Assembly: GCF_035582795.1 (NCBI RefSeq)
Contig: NC_134366.1
Span: 3,764,828 to 3,828,827, forward strand
DNA from: Mycteria americana
Taxonomy: Eukaryota > Chordata > Aves > Ciconiiformes > Ciconiidae
Direction: 5' to 3'
Length of the DNA stretch: 64,000 nucleotides
Part shown: positions 1 through 12,600 of the stretch, one piece after another
How positions within the stretch are numbered: position 1 is the first letter of the stretch
Layout: each line of letters begins with the position of its first letter
Program-made: the position numbers and the translations under genes
Notes under the pieces: generated by a model
Databases searched by the model: none
Told to the model about the DNA's origin: nothing
The model's input: only the letters and a program-made list of their open reading frames with translations

Positions 1-504
1 TTGAGACAGTTTCCCCTCCCAGAATCCGGAGTGGGGAAGGGCACCCCTACCAAAGTTTATCAAGCCACTAACCAAGGTTTATTAGGCCCTAAATGCTGAT
101 CTTTCTTCTGTGTTACTCTGGGCAACTCCCTGCTCAGCTTGTTTCTGAAGATTGTTTCCTTAAACGCCCAAGTGCATAAGCTGTAGCAGAGCTTCTCTGA
201 AGATGCAGAGAACCCAGGAGTGAACCACTGAAACTTTCAGGTGCTTCTGGGAATGTGGCGTTGATGCTGCAAAGGAAGTCTGTGTGGAAACAGGGAGCTG
301 ACCTTCTAGAAATTAATGCTCTCACCGTTGCATCGTACGTTGTCTTCTTCACACATAGGTCCCTCACCACGGCTGTCTGATTTGCCAAGTTATGCTTCTG
401 ATCTGACCTCTACCAGCTGTCCTCTTCCCTTCAACATTTTGTCCTGATAGTATATAGAAGATTACTATGGAGATCTGATTTTTTAAATTTTTTTTTTTTA
501 ATAG

Positions 505-607
505 AGAGGGAGACTGATTCCCACAGTTCAGACGTGGATTTGTCTGGTGGAGGAGAGGGGCTTAGGCGCTCCCATAGCACATCCTGGTGCAGTGCGTGTG
601 CTCAGAG
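505..607 (+). CDS. CCDC13: Possible upstream CCDC13 coding exon
   Basis: A strong acceptor (long T run then AATAG, ending at 504) precedes an open stretch whose frame ends with two bases. These join the lone first base of the exon at 4182 to make Arg. The translation contains [13 protein letters not shown] and ends CAQR, roughly like the human acidic segment with SDGL, a Ser-rich stretch and a terminal KR before the coiled coil. The length also fits (34 against 32 residues). The donor (GAG, then GTGCAG) is weak, and the identity is low enough that this stays tentative. Confidence 0.45.
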
Positions 608-3600
608 GTGCAGAGTACAGGAGAGTCCCAACAGTTCTCTGCCATTTACGATTCAGTAGTTTAGGTTTGAGTAATTCAAGAGCTATCATTTACCTCCATT
701 TTCAGTGGCATTGACTGTTAAAAGTCCCCATTTGATGTGGCAGGTGTAGCAGATTTATCTGGATTGTCCTTTGCTTATGTACATCTGTGTTCAGCAAAAG
801 AGTGGTTACGAGTGTATCAAATCCAGGCAGGATTTGCTTCTGGAAGGGATTCACCGGGATGTACTTTGCAATATTCCCATGACAACACGTTAGAAACTTG
901 TTCCAGAATAACAGGACTCCATATGGTCTGCAGTGGCAGTGATTTCAGCACGTCAGAGTTGTTTATAGCAGCCCTTAGAAAACATTCTCCTCTCAGAAGT
1001 TTCCCTTCCTCTGAGCCTTGGGAGTTCGTTTTTCCTTCCTCCCATCCTGTTCCCAAATTTTGTTCAGGCAAGTATTTAGCTGACGTTTCTGTCTTTCCGT
1101 TTTGTTCTTTCTGTAACTTTATCCTCCCTGCTCTGTTTGGTGTATTTAAGATTAAGTGATTCTCCCCATCACGTGGAGAAACTGTAACACAGTTGGGAAA
1201 GACACTTACCTGAATTTCAGTCATAGGCCCTGCTTATAAGCTTCACCTGGCTCTGTTTCCTTGAACTAGAGTGAAAAGGGTTACCTTTCGGCAGCCTGTT
1301 TCTTTTGGCTGACTTTCTGTAGCTGAGCCACTTGGGTGGAACCTGCTACCTCCTTTGTAACAAGTAGAGTCATGATGGGACGGGGTGGGATGGGGTGGGG
1401 AAGTTCCTCAGGAGACTCCAGCTCTGTGCAGTTGGGATTTCTGGCCATCCTTGGAAGCCAGTTCTGAGGAAGACATTGCTGATCAGGTGTGTTAAGAGCT
1501 TAGAACCGTTTTTCATGTTAATTCCCGAACTGTTAAATTTTTTTTTGTCCATGTGTCTCTAATTAGATCTGCACAGTTTTGTTGCTCACTTCTATGAGTG
1601 GTACATGTGGGAATAACTTAGTTTTGCCTTTTCTCTGCTCAGATTGCTGCTTTCTTTCTTCTCCTTTGTAAATAGCTGCCTTTGATCTCCCTTTGATTTG
1701 CAGCTTTGAAACAGAAGTGCATTTCTTAATTATGGATTGTGAATCGTCTCATAAATTGACTCTGCTGTTTATGGCAGTGCTTTAAGGGGTCATTTATTCT
1801 GACATGTACATATGGAGTGTGCATTTAAAAGCTCCAAAGTCCAGTTGGAGCAAAAACCTTGCTAAAACTTTTGAATAGAAAAGAGTTAGGTGACTATTGA
1901 GGTAGCTGACTTGTCTGTCTGTGGATATGTGTGTAGCCACAGGTATATACTATAACCACTGGGCTTTATCCAAATCTCTGTGATCATCCAAGCTACCTAC
2001 TTCTGTTGTAGTCTGGAGCAATCACTCTATAAGCCAAAGGGGTGGGACACTATTCCAGAATAAGTCACCAAAACATAGACATTCAGGCTCACACTGCAGA
2101 TAATAAGAATCTAGGTGTCAATTCATCTGGCTGGCTTAGAAGTCTAATGATATCTGAGATGCTGTAGGGTATCAGGAAGTTCCACATGGGAATGATAGAC
2201 AGGACACAGGAGACCTGCCCCCTTCAGCAGCAGCTGGGGGACGGGTGGGCAGCTTAAATGGCACCTGTGTGTGGGTAACTGAATTGAGTCCCCTCATCAG
2301 AGCACTTAGTGGCAGTTAGAGAGCGATTCACAGAATCACAGAATCGTATAGGTTGGAAAAGACCTTTAAGATCATCAAGTCCAACTGTAAACCTAACACT
2401 ACCAAGCCCACCACTACACCATGTCCCTAAGCACCTCATCCAAACGTCTTTTAAATACTTCCAGGGATGGCGACTCAACCACTTCCCTGGGCAGCCTGTT
2501 CCAGTGCTTGATAACCCTTTCAGTGAAGTAAAATTCCCTAATATCCAGTCTAAACCTCCCCTGACGCAACTTGAGGCCATTTCCTCTCGTCCTATCACTT
2601 GTTACCTGGGAGAAAAGACCGACCCCCACCTCTCTACAGCCTCCTTTCAGGCAGTTGTAGAGAGCGATGAGGTCTCCCCTCAGCCTCCTTTTCTCCAAAC
2701 TAAACAACCCCAGGTCCCTCAGCCGCTCCCCATCAGCCTTGTGCTCCAGACCCTTCCCCAGCTCCGTTGCCCTTCTCTGGACACGCTCCAGCCCCTCAAT
2801 GTCTCTCTTGTAGTGAGGGGCCCAAAACTGAACACAGATTTGCGTCACCCTACAGTGGCAGCTAGTCTGTAGGCAGCGCTGGTTGCATTGACTCGATCTC
2901 CTTTGACTTTCGTGTGCATTTTGGCTTGCTGCTCACAGAGGGACACCCATGTCTTGGTACGGAGTGGGACCCCATCCTGAAACTCAGCTGGGAGGAGATG
3001 AGGAAACTCAGATGGGAAGAGAGAGGCAGGCAGAATGGGAACCACTGACTTAGCCAGCAGGGTCTCTACCACAAAGATATTTACCAAAGGCAGTGTCACT
3101 ACAGCTTCTTTTACCACATTTGGCTTCCTCTCGGGGGAATGGAGACAGGTTCATTTCTATTCTGAAATGCTGCTGTCTGGAGGAGCCTGGCTAAAAGGTA
3201 TGTCTAAAGTCAGAGGATGTTAGTAATTCTTGGGGTTGGTTCATATGTCCACGCATGGGTGGCAAGTGGTCTCTGAGATGCTCTCGATTCTCTGACTGGG
3301 TCCCAGAAGTTTCCCAAGAACCCTGCATTGTGGCTGCTGGCCTCACGTAGGGAGCTCAGATAATCCTAGGGCATCTCAAATAGATGCCTGAGTGCCCACA
3401 ATTGAATTGAGCCCCTGAGGCCTTAGCTTCTAGTTTTTACGTTAGGAGAAACCATCATATAAGGACAGCAAAGAGATTAAAGTTATTAATTCTCTGGATG
3501 TCTTAGCGAGATGAAACCCATAAATGTTACTAAATGTACTGAAGACTAGGAGAAGCAAGGCCGTTTCCTCCCGTTCAGAGGGCTTTTTGATATTCTTTGT

Positions 3601-6600
3601 TTCTAAATGAATTCCAAAAAGCAACATTAACAATACAAACTGATGCCAGTCCATCCTCCTGGGGTTCCAAGAAAATCAGATGAGGACATAGGAAATGGGT
3701 CTTTTGTGAATTGCTATGAAGCATTCATTTTTAAAGAGAGAACATCAGTAGCAGCTTCTGTAGTTGATGCTCTGTTGGCTTCTATTTGCTTCGGTAAGTA
3801 TAGAAAGTAAAGCCTGAATGTCACGGATGCTGAATGGTGAGCTTGCCTGGTTTCCTCTGAAGCACCAGATAAGTGAGTCTGAGTGAGATGAGACTATTCA
3901 GTAACCTCAAGACCACTGAAAGGATACCTCTTCTGTGATGTTTTGCCCCAGACAACACAAGGAAGTGCAGAATTTTTGAAGAAGAAATAGGTTAACTGAA
4001 TAGATCAGATCACCAGCTTGTGTTCTGATCTGAGGTTTAGGACATTCTGCTTAATTCAGTAAACTCACTCCTGGTAAGCTCAGCTCATCTAGCATGCAGT
4101 CGTTTCATTATTTTATTTCTGGAAGCATCTATTTGAAGCACGTTACAGTGACATTTGCCATTATGGCTTGTTTTTTCACAGGTTGCTTGAAGTTGAGAAC
4201 GAGCAGCTCCAGGATCAGCTTCGAGAGGTCCGAGATGAGAACTGCAGACTATACAAACTGGTGACAGAGAAAGATTTTGAAATAAAGCAACTCCAGAAAA
4301 AAATACAGGAGGACAGATTGGCTTTGTCGGGTAAACACAGTAACTTTGTATTCTCACTGTGTTAGTTCCAGTGTTTGCTTGATGCTGATGACAACAGAGG
4401 TAGAATAACAGATTCATTGTGAGCTCCTGGCAGTGAAATATTCATGTGACATCTCTTTACCTGCTTTATGCTAAAAAGGAGTATTTAGGTCATATTGTGG
4501 TTGCCTCTGTTTCCACTCCTGTAATAAGCTTCTGCTAGGAAGAACTAAAATTCAGCTCTCAACTGAGAGAGACTTGTTCTCTGTTGAGCTTCCAGTAATT
4601 TGCAATAGCACTGATACCACTTGGCTCTGAACTTTGAAAATACTTAGACACCTGGGTGTAGATTTAGTCAACATTTAAGAGTTGCTACCTAAACTTGCAA
4701 GGGTCTAAGCTGAGTCTGTTTTGCATTTGCATAGTTTACTAACCATCGACGTCTCTCCCATGTAAGGAGTCTCATTGCTTTATTTGCAGAGGGAAGTTCC
4801 TCGCAGTGGTTTGATGTGATAACATTTATACGTGGAGTAGCATGTGTGCTTAAAGATCTGTGCCTTACTCTCTCCTTCCGTTTCACGAGCTGCAAAATAT
4901 GAATACTACTACTCCCCATTTTAGAGAGCTATTGAAAGGACCAAATGACATCTGAGATAGTCAGGTCAGACCTAAGGCGCAAAATATTGTTATTGATAAT
5001 TATTTGTCCCTTAATATAAGTATAGTGCTCTTTGGGGGTACACAGTGATCTCTGTTCTCACAGATCTTCTGCAAACTTGCTGTTATTGGTACAAAAACTG
5101 ATGACTCATAGAAATCATATTTTAAAAACCTTTCTGTTAGTGTCAAAGAACGGTGTTGCAGCTTTCTCTGCTATGTAGTGTTAAATTCCTTATTCAGGCT
5201 CCTTTTGTTTGAATGCCTGAATAGGGCACATGCAGGATGCTGGCTGAAGGGAAAGTCCAGCTTCTAAAGTGGCTTGGGTGTCCTTTGAAAATTGAACTGT
5301 GCAGGCTGCGCCTCCTCCACTGGGTGCCACTGTTGTTCAGGGCACCAGTGATGACCAGGCTAGTAGAGAAAGGGGAAACCAGCAATCAGCAGAACTAATT
5401 AACACTTAAATTACACCTTCATTCTTAAAAACTGTCTGTAGCTTGTAGGAGAAATGATAAGCTATTACTGGGTCAGGACCAAGAGCCAGATGTGCTGTTG
5501 TAGCTTCTTTGGCCGACTCGCATGCCAGCTTGTGGCAGTTTGCCCCATGCCTCTGTCGTCCCTATCTACATTGTGGCAAGAGTCTCACCTACATTGCAAG
5601 GGAGTTAAAAGCTTTGATTAAATGTGTGCAATGCATTTGAAGACTATCACATGGAAGCACATGTCTGGCTTTTGGTTAGTTTAGTACTTACAGTGATCCT
5701 TAGCAGCCATTATTTATTACGAAAACTAAGGAAAAAAATACCTTCTAGATGAGAGGGGAAACACACATCAGACAAAGGAGTAAGAACAGTGGAAACGCTT
5801 TTAAAAATAATGAATTTATTATTTTCTCTACAATGTTTTTAAATAGTGACATGGGGTCTTATTCTGTTCTCACCTATATTCCACATAGCCCCTTTAATGT
5901 CTCTAGGGGTTTTATGGGACTCAATTCACTTAAGAGTGATCTGTCATCCTTGCATCTCAGCCTGGTTCTTGAATATAATCTTCAGATGTCAGTAGAAAAG
6001 TCTTTACTTCAGAGCACCGAAGGAGGATGAAAGAGTTAAAAAGACTGACAACAGCCAAGTTCAATCTTCATATATCCCACCAAGGATTTGTTATTTCAGG
6101 CTCGTATTCCTTGCTGAGCGAGAGGTTTCTGTGGACATTGCATGCAATCACGCTGATTTTGCACTTGTGCGAGAACTTTTCTTCACCTATGTGATGTTAA
6201 CGAAAGCCAAGTGACACACAAGCCAGTCCTGGGGATTACTGTACTCGTGACACTAATCAAACCCTCTCTGATGAGGAGGTGAATGAGGCATCTGTTTAAA
6301 AGAGCAATTAAAAGACTAAGACTCCATGTATAATCACAAGGGACATATAAATAGGCACAATGCAATTTCCTGGACGTTGTCCAGGACCCAACTGTAATAG
6401 TGTGCCTGACCTTTTAGGACAGATGTCTAGAAAAGTTCGCACCTCTGTTTCAGCAACTCCTCCAGTAGTAAACAACCAGTGCAAAACAGAGTGTTGTCTT
6501 TTTCTGTAATATGCTGCAAAAGCCTGTTCATAACTGTCCTTCACAGTGGTGAGCAGAAAGCACCTCTACCCTTTCTATGTAGTAATGTTGCTACGACCAC

Positions 6601-9600
6601 TGTTGTGGCCTTCTGACACGTGGCTGTTGCTGAAGTGTGTGAAATGTGGCTTTGCTGGCCACAATGTGATGCTGACTCAAAGGACCGAGCAATCCAGCTG
6701 GAATCACTGACGCCTCTTTTCCCTCACTTGTTCATTTAAGTGCCTGGCACAGCTCTGAGAGAAATCGGTTAGACAATAAAAGTACACTGTGCACTGAACA
6801 GAGAACAAAAGCATCATCTATTCTGAATCTTGCCTGTAAAATATGTCCTTTGCTTTTTTGTATACTTTTCAGGGGTCTCTGGTTTAGCTGGAGATGTTGC
6901 AGCTACTAAAATAGTTGAATTGGCCAAAAAGAATCGTGAGATAACTGCCGAGACTGAAAGTGAAAAAGCCAAAGTGAAGCAACTGAATAACAAAGTCAAA
7001 GAGCTGGAGAAAGAAGTGAGGCATTTTTCTTGTTCTCTTTTTGCATGCTAAAACATAGAAATCCAGCTTTTGGGATAGGGGAGCTGTAGAAACTAGGTTT
7101 ACTTCATGTTCCCATTTTGAATTTGCTCTTGCATAGATGCTTGCTTTGAGTTCTTGTAACTTCTGTCCATGATAGGAGAGAGGGATGTGTGCCCTCAGCT
7201 GTTTCCACCTTTGCAGAAAGTAGGAGATAAGAAAAGATATCAGTAAGTTATAGTGAGAGAAAGATTTATGAAATACCAATTGGGAACGTTCACTTGTATT
7301 TGAAGCACAGAGGCCTTTCTAGCAGTATGGCAATGATATTTTTCTGATTTTTTTTTTTGTGTGTGTGAGGCGGAGCAAATTTCATACCATTATGTCTTAT
7401 ATTCCCACCTCATTAATACCAGTCATGAGTTAGTACTCTATTCTTCTACACTTTATTCATCCACATAATGAAAGCTCTTTTCTGGCATAAGTACTTCCAG
7501 AACTGAGACAGTAACAAACTATATCACTTAAGACAGCAAATCTTCACTCAGTCAAATTTATTTCTGTGATTTAGTATTACTTTTTTACATGTGCTAACTG
7601 TTCACAGGAATAATTTTACTCAGATTACTGCTGAAATGAAAATTAGATGCCCTGATGTCAATGTTTACTTTGTTCATTGGCTACTACTGCACTCCCTTAC
7701 ATAATACTGGTAAAATTGTGGATAATTGTTAATGCTTTGCTTCCTTAGAAGACATCATTTAAATGCATCAATAATGTTTATCATACTGACAAATGCATTT
7801 TGACTCCATCTTTCACAATCCCTTATTACCATGAATCATGCATCTATCTGAATTGTACCCTAGTTACCTGAAAGATCAAGAAATGGTAGATTAAATTTTT
7901 GAGAACTCCTGCATAAATCCAGAGCAATCTGGTCAGAGGGGTCTTGTCAAACAGTTGGCAGGCTGGCTAAGAAATATCAGGTGTAGCTGTGGACCTGAAA
8001 AATCACACAAGTAGGGGAGAAATTGAATAATTTCATGAAATTATTCATGAATAATTTAAAGAAAAATCAACTTGGTTATAATCCCCTACTGCAGAAGTGT
8101 AATGACCATTATTCAAACAGAAACTTAAAATATTGTCAGATATTGACCCAAAAGAAAGGACCACAGACATTTCAGGAAAGGAAATCAAACTCAAAGCAAA
8201 CAGAAACTTTCAAGAAACAATAATTGCTGGTCAAAGCAGAGACGGGCCCTTTAGATATGAACTAATCTGGCCTTAGACACCAGCACCATCAAAATCAAAA
8301 CCAAGCACAGCAATCTGTCTCATCTGAGGTAAAGATGAACCACAATGTGAACCCCACTGGAACCATGCCCTGGGCAATGGCCTGTATTTTCTCACAGCCT
8401 CATTTGAGATGGCTCTTCTCTAAACTAATGGTCACTGGCTGAGTTTTGTGGATTGTACTTGTTCAGTAGAACTATATAAAGATGGCTAAAATTAAAACAA
8501 TGTTTCACAGTGGGAGGTATCTATGAAAAATGTTGAGTGATGAAAGAGAAGAGCTGTCATAGATAGGAACCTGCAGTGATTCACATCTCTTTGGTAACTC
8601 TTAAGCTAAGCTGGATCACTGTCTAGACACAACCATCTTTTTCCATTGATTGTAGAAAGAACCAAGACAACTAAAGTGCAATTCAGTTGCCCACGCGTAA
8701 GCGTAAAAGTACAATCTGAGATGCCACTTGACCTCTCGGACATCCTTGCAGGGCTGGCAGTCCTGGTGCAGCAGCTGAAGGCCTGCTGGATACTCTCAGA
8801 TGCCTCAAATGGGACTAGAAAGCTGTGGGTGGGCAACAAAGCCGAGTCTGCGGTCAGTGCATCCAGTTGATGTAATGTAGGTGTCTACTGTAGAGTGAGC
8901 TGAAGACTAGACTTCCCTGATTGTATTGACTAGACTCCATTCTTTATAGGGACACCCACGCTGAAAACAAGGAACGTGTTAGTTTGTGAGTTGAGTCTCA
9001 TCCCCTATGCCTACTTCTAGACACCTTAAACTCTGCAAAATGAATTGTGGTGATGGTACCTTACAAATGCATCACAATATGTACTTTCACCAATGGAAAA
9101 CACTGTTATTTTACATAATTGTTAGCGCTTTGCTTGTACGAAAACTGAAAAATACATAAATCATAAGTGTTTTAACGTGACTGTGTTTCCACAAACAAAA
9201 TGGAAGGTGTGGCCATTGAGCAATCACTTAGCAAAGGGTGGTATGTGTAAACAAAGACTGCAAATGGATGTTTGCAGAGAATTTCCTTAGAATTTGACCT
9301 AGCAGCTGCCAACACTAGCTGAAATCTCTCATTCTCAGTCCATTGACTAAAAGAGTTTATGAACTCGATAGAAGGGGTGGCCTAACCACCGATTTACTTG
9401 CAAAGAAGGGGTGACATTAGAGCTGGCTCCGAGTTACACTCTGTGTTTCCCCAGATATCACTTTAATGAAGAAGCTATTCCTTAGAGCCTTCTTTTATTC
9501 AGGTAAATTATTGAGATTTTCTGCCCACTTCAAAGAATGAAGTCTCAGCCCTTTAAAGCAACACTTCCTGGCCTTTCCAGCTCCAAATTCACTGCACTCC

Positions 9601-12600
9601 CATCCAGTAAGATGTCTTTGCAAATTCAGCATAGGACATGATTCAGAGCAGGAGGGGCTATATGTCAGCCTTCCTTTGCTGTGGCAAGCAATAGGAGACA
9701 TATTCTTCACAAGTTGAGAAATGCTACCTTAGAGCTACCAGCTAAAGAAAAAGAGCCTTAACACCATTACTAAATCTCAGCTATAGGGCAGTAGGTAGTA
9801 ATTTCTCCTTTTAAATTCCTCTGGTGAGTAGAACTATGTGCTTTTTATGAAATACCCTGTGATATTCTTGAAGAGTGGGTAAACTGGCATCTAGAGTCTA
9901 GAGACAACATCCTGATCTGTACTGTACTGGATTTGCATTTATGTATATAATCACTTATTTTATGAACCTATGGTGATAAAATCACCCAGAAGACTCCATA
10001 CTTGATAACTGATCCCCTCTCAGCAAGTCAGAGACATTTTCACTGAAGTTATTCTACAGTAAAATAACACATGCTTCTTTGGGAAGCATTTCAGGAAAAA
10101 ATTGTATGCTTTCCTATTGATTGTGTTTAAAAAACAAGGGAAAATGAAGTAATTTTTTTTTCTAGAGTAAATAAACATCCATGCTGTACTTTTTTGCTAA
10201 TTAATATTGCATGGAAGTGTGCTCTTCACTGTATTCATTCTATAATAACAATGCATTTTTTTCCAGCTACAGACAGCCGTAGAAAAAATACATTCTTGTG
10301 GTGGTGATGCAGGCATCAAGCAATCAACTCTGAAGATGATAGAAGGAAACTTGGTACGAATTGTAACTGAAGAGAGGAAATCAGAAGCTGATACTTAGTT
10401 CTCTCCTATTGTGCAGTCCTTTCCTTATGACAAGGATGTATCCCTGTCACTAGTTTTGTGACCAAATTGCTCTGTTTGTACCTTCTCTATGACCCCAAAA
10501 ATTAGGGAAGGCATTTGCAGGGGGCTGGGAAAAAAAGATTCTGTGATCCTGATGGATCTGTGGATCTTAATCACTTCAGTTTTTCACTGAGGATTCTGTT
10601 CTTACCAAGTATATTCTTCTCTTCAAAGGCTGAAAGTCCAGAGGTGAAAGCATTGCAAGAAAAATTAACCACAGCCAACTTTAAAGTGATGGAGTATCGT
10701 AACCAACTCCAATCTGCAAAACAGGAGCTGAAGATGACCCAAAAGGTACTGTTGCAGGATGCAGTCTGTGGCTGGGATTCTGTGCAAGAGGTATATTCTT
10801 GTGAAATCGGAAGGAGCCTTCTTTTGAGCTTTGATTAGCCTCCTTGAAGTATTCCAGTGAACTGTAAGGGGATAAGAAAAGACACAGGTGTAGTGGCTGT
10901 ATTGGAAAGACATCCACATGGACAAACAGATTCATGGAGTTCTGCCACCACAGCTGGATGACTGTATCCATTATTTTTATTGCTATGACGGGTACAGATT
11001 CTTTAAGGTTTGAAAGTCCCAGTTCAGCAAAATAAGTTTGTGATTGACTTGAAGCATACGTTCAGGCCCATTCCTCCTTTCCAAAACATTTAATTATGTA
11101 TTTACTTTTAATGTAGGCTTCAGTCCCATGGAAGTCAATGGGATTAAAGATGACGCTTCACCTAAAGCACATGTTTAAACAGTTTGTCGGAGTGACATCC
11201 AGAGTAACCTTTTCCTCGTTGATTCATGATGGATTTTAATGCGTTACTACGTGCTCTGTTTCCTTTGGTTTCATTACTTTGCGTAAGAGACCTGCAATGC
11301 AGATCAGAGTAGAGAATATGGTCCTAAAAATAGAACTCTACTGACCTTTTTATAAATAATTTAAATGCTCTTCATACTAACTTTAGCTCTCGTTAATGTG
11401 GCTGTGTTGGAATTGTGCAAGAGATATTGGCTCAATTCCTGATTGCAAGGGTGTGTATTAAGACAATATCTCTACTCTGTTCCTGTTTAGTTCTGGTTAA
11501 GTATTCATTACATCAAAAATAATTGCGTATATTGAAAACTGTTAGTAACGCTTAGTAAACCTTGGTGATTAATTTGAAATCCTTTTTTTACAAAAGTAGC
11601 ACAGTTTGACACCCAGCTATACAGCTAGATAGTACAATTTGACACTCTCAATAGGCAGGCAGCAAAACACAGATTCACATTTTTAAAGAAACAAAGAATA
11701 TTACTCAAACATCAAAATGCTGAATTACCCACCTCACAAAGTGAAATAATTCATGTTAGCCAAACCCCTCCTAAGCACTAACACTCTGTATTGTGATAAT
11801 GATCTGAAAGAGCTTACCTCACGTGGGACACAGGATATCAGATACAGGCGATAAAGGCCACTGTGTATAGATACAGTGTTTTGTATTTACTGCTAGAGAG
11901 ACCAGCTTTTCCTCCCTTCTCCCCAGCACATTTAAGCCTAGCTTTATTGTTGATGTTAATCCCTTTTTCATAGCTTTTAGCAAATGAAGTTGGTGAAGAT
12001 GTGAACATTCAAAGTCTCTTGACCAATTCTGGCAGCTGGCGTGGACGAGCCCAGCAAATTCTTGTTCTCCAAAGCAAGGTGAGTTAAGACCCTGCATGGT
12101 GCCATATAAACTGGGTGCTAGGATGCTCTTTCTAAGTATAGATATTACCTCAGCTTAAGGCAAAGATACTGTTAGTTCTTCCTTAAGTAATTCTTAACAT
12201 ATATACTAGCTTATAAGGTGTGTCCCAGTACAGTGTTTACTGCAACTACATGGCCAGTCTTTTCTATGTTGAAGAAAGCAACTGTTAGAATAAAACACTT
12301 TATGGTAACTTTTGTAATAGTTTTTTGGTATGTGTGTGTGTGTGTGTGCGCACGCATGTGCATGTGTGTGTTGTTAAAATTGTGTTAACATTTAAATATG
12401 TGTTGACGTGTGCAGGATCTTTCAGAGTTCCTGCAAACAATGTTAATTAGTCTATTGCAAACATGCAAGCTTCAGTATATAAGCTGGGAATCTTTCACAT
12501 CTGTGTCGAAGGAGAGAGTTCAGTGACATTGGAGAGCTATGGCAGCCTAGTTAAAATCCCACGATGGTTTGAAGGTGCCTCTCTCCACTGAGTCCAGAAG

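Noticed and set aside
737-1159. 140-codon open stretch in a CCDC13 intron
   Set aside because: No homology, no splice-compatible match to CCDC13, ordinary composition; best explained by chance.
2309-2872. 187-codon open stretch on the + strand
   Set aside because: It is the complementary strand of the CR1 fragment, not a gene.
8646-8870. Overlapping open stretches on both strands in a CCDC13 intron
   Set aside because: Short, no homology, and not needed to complete CCDC13, whose neighbouring exons join in phase.
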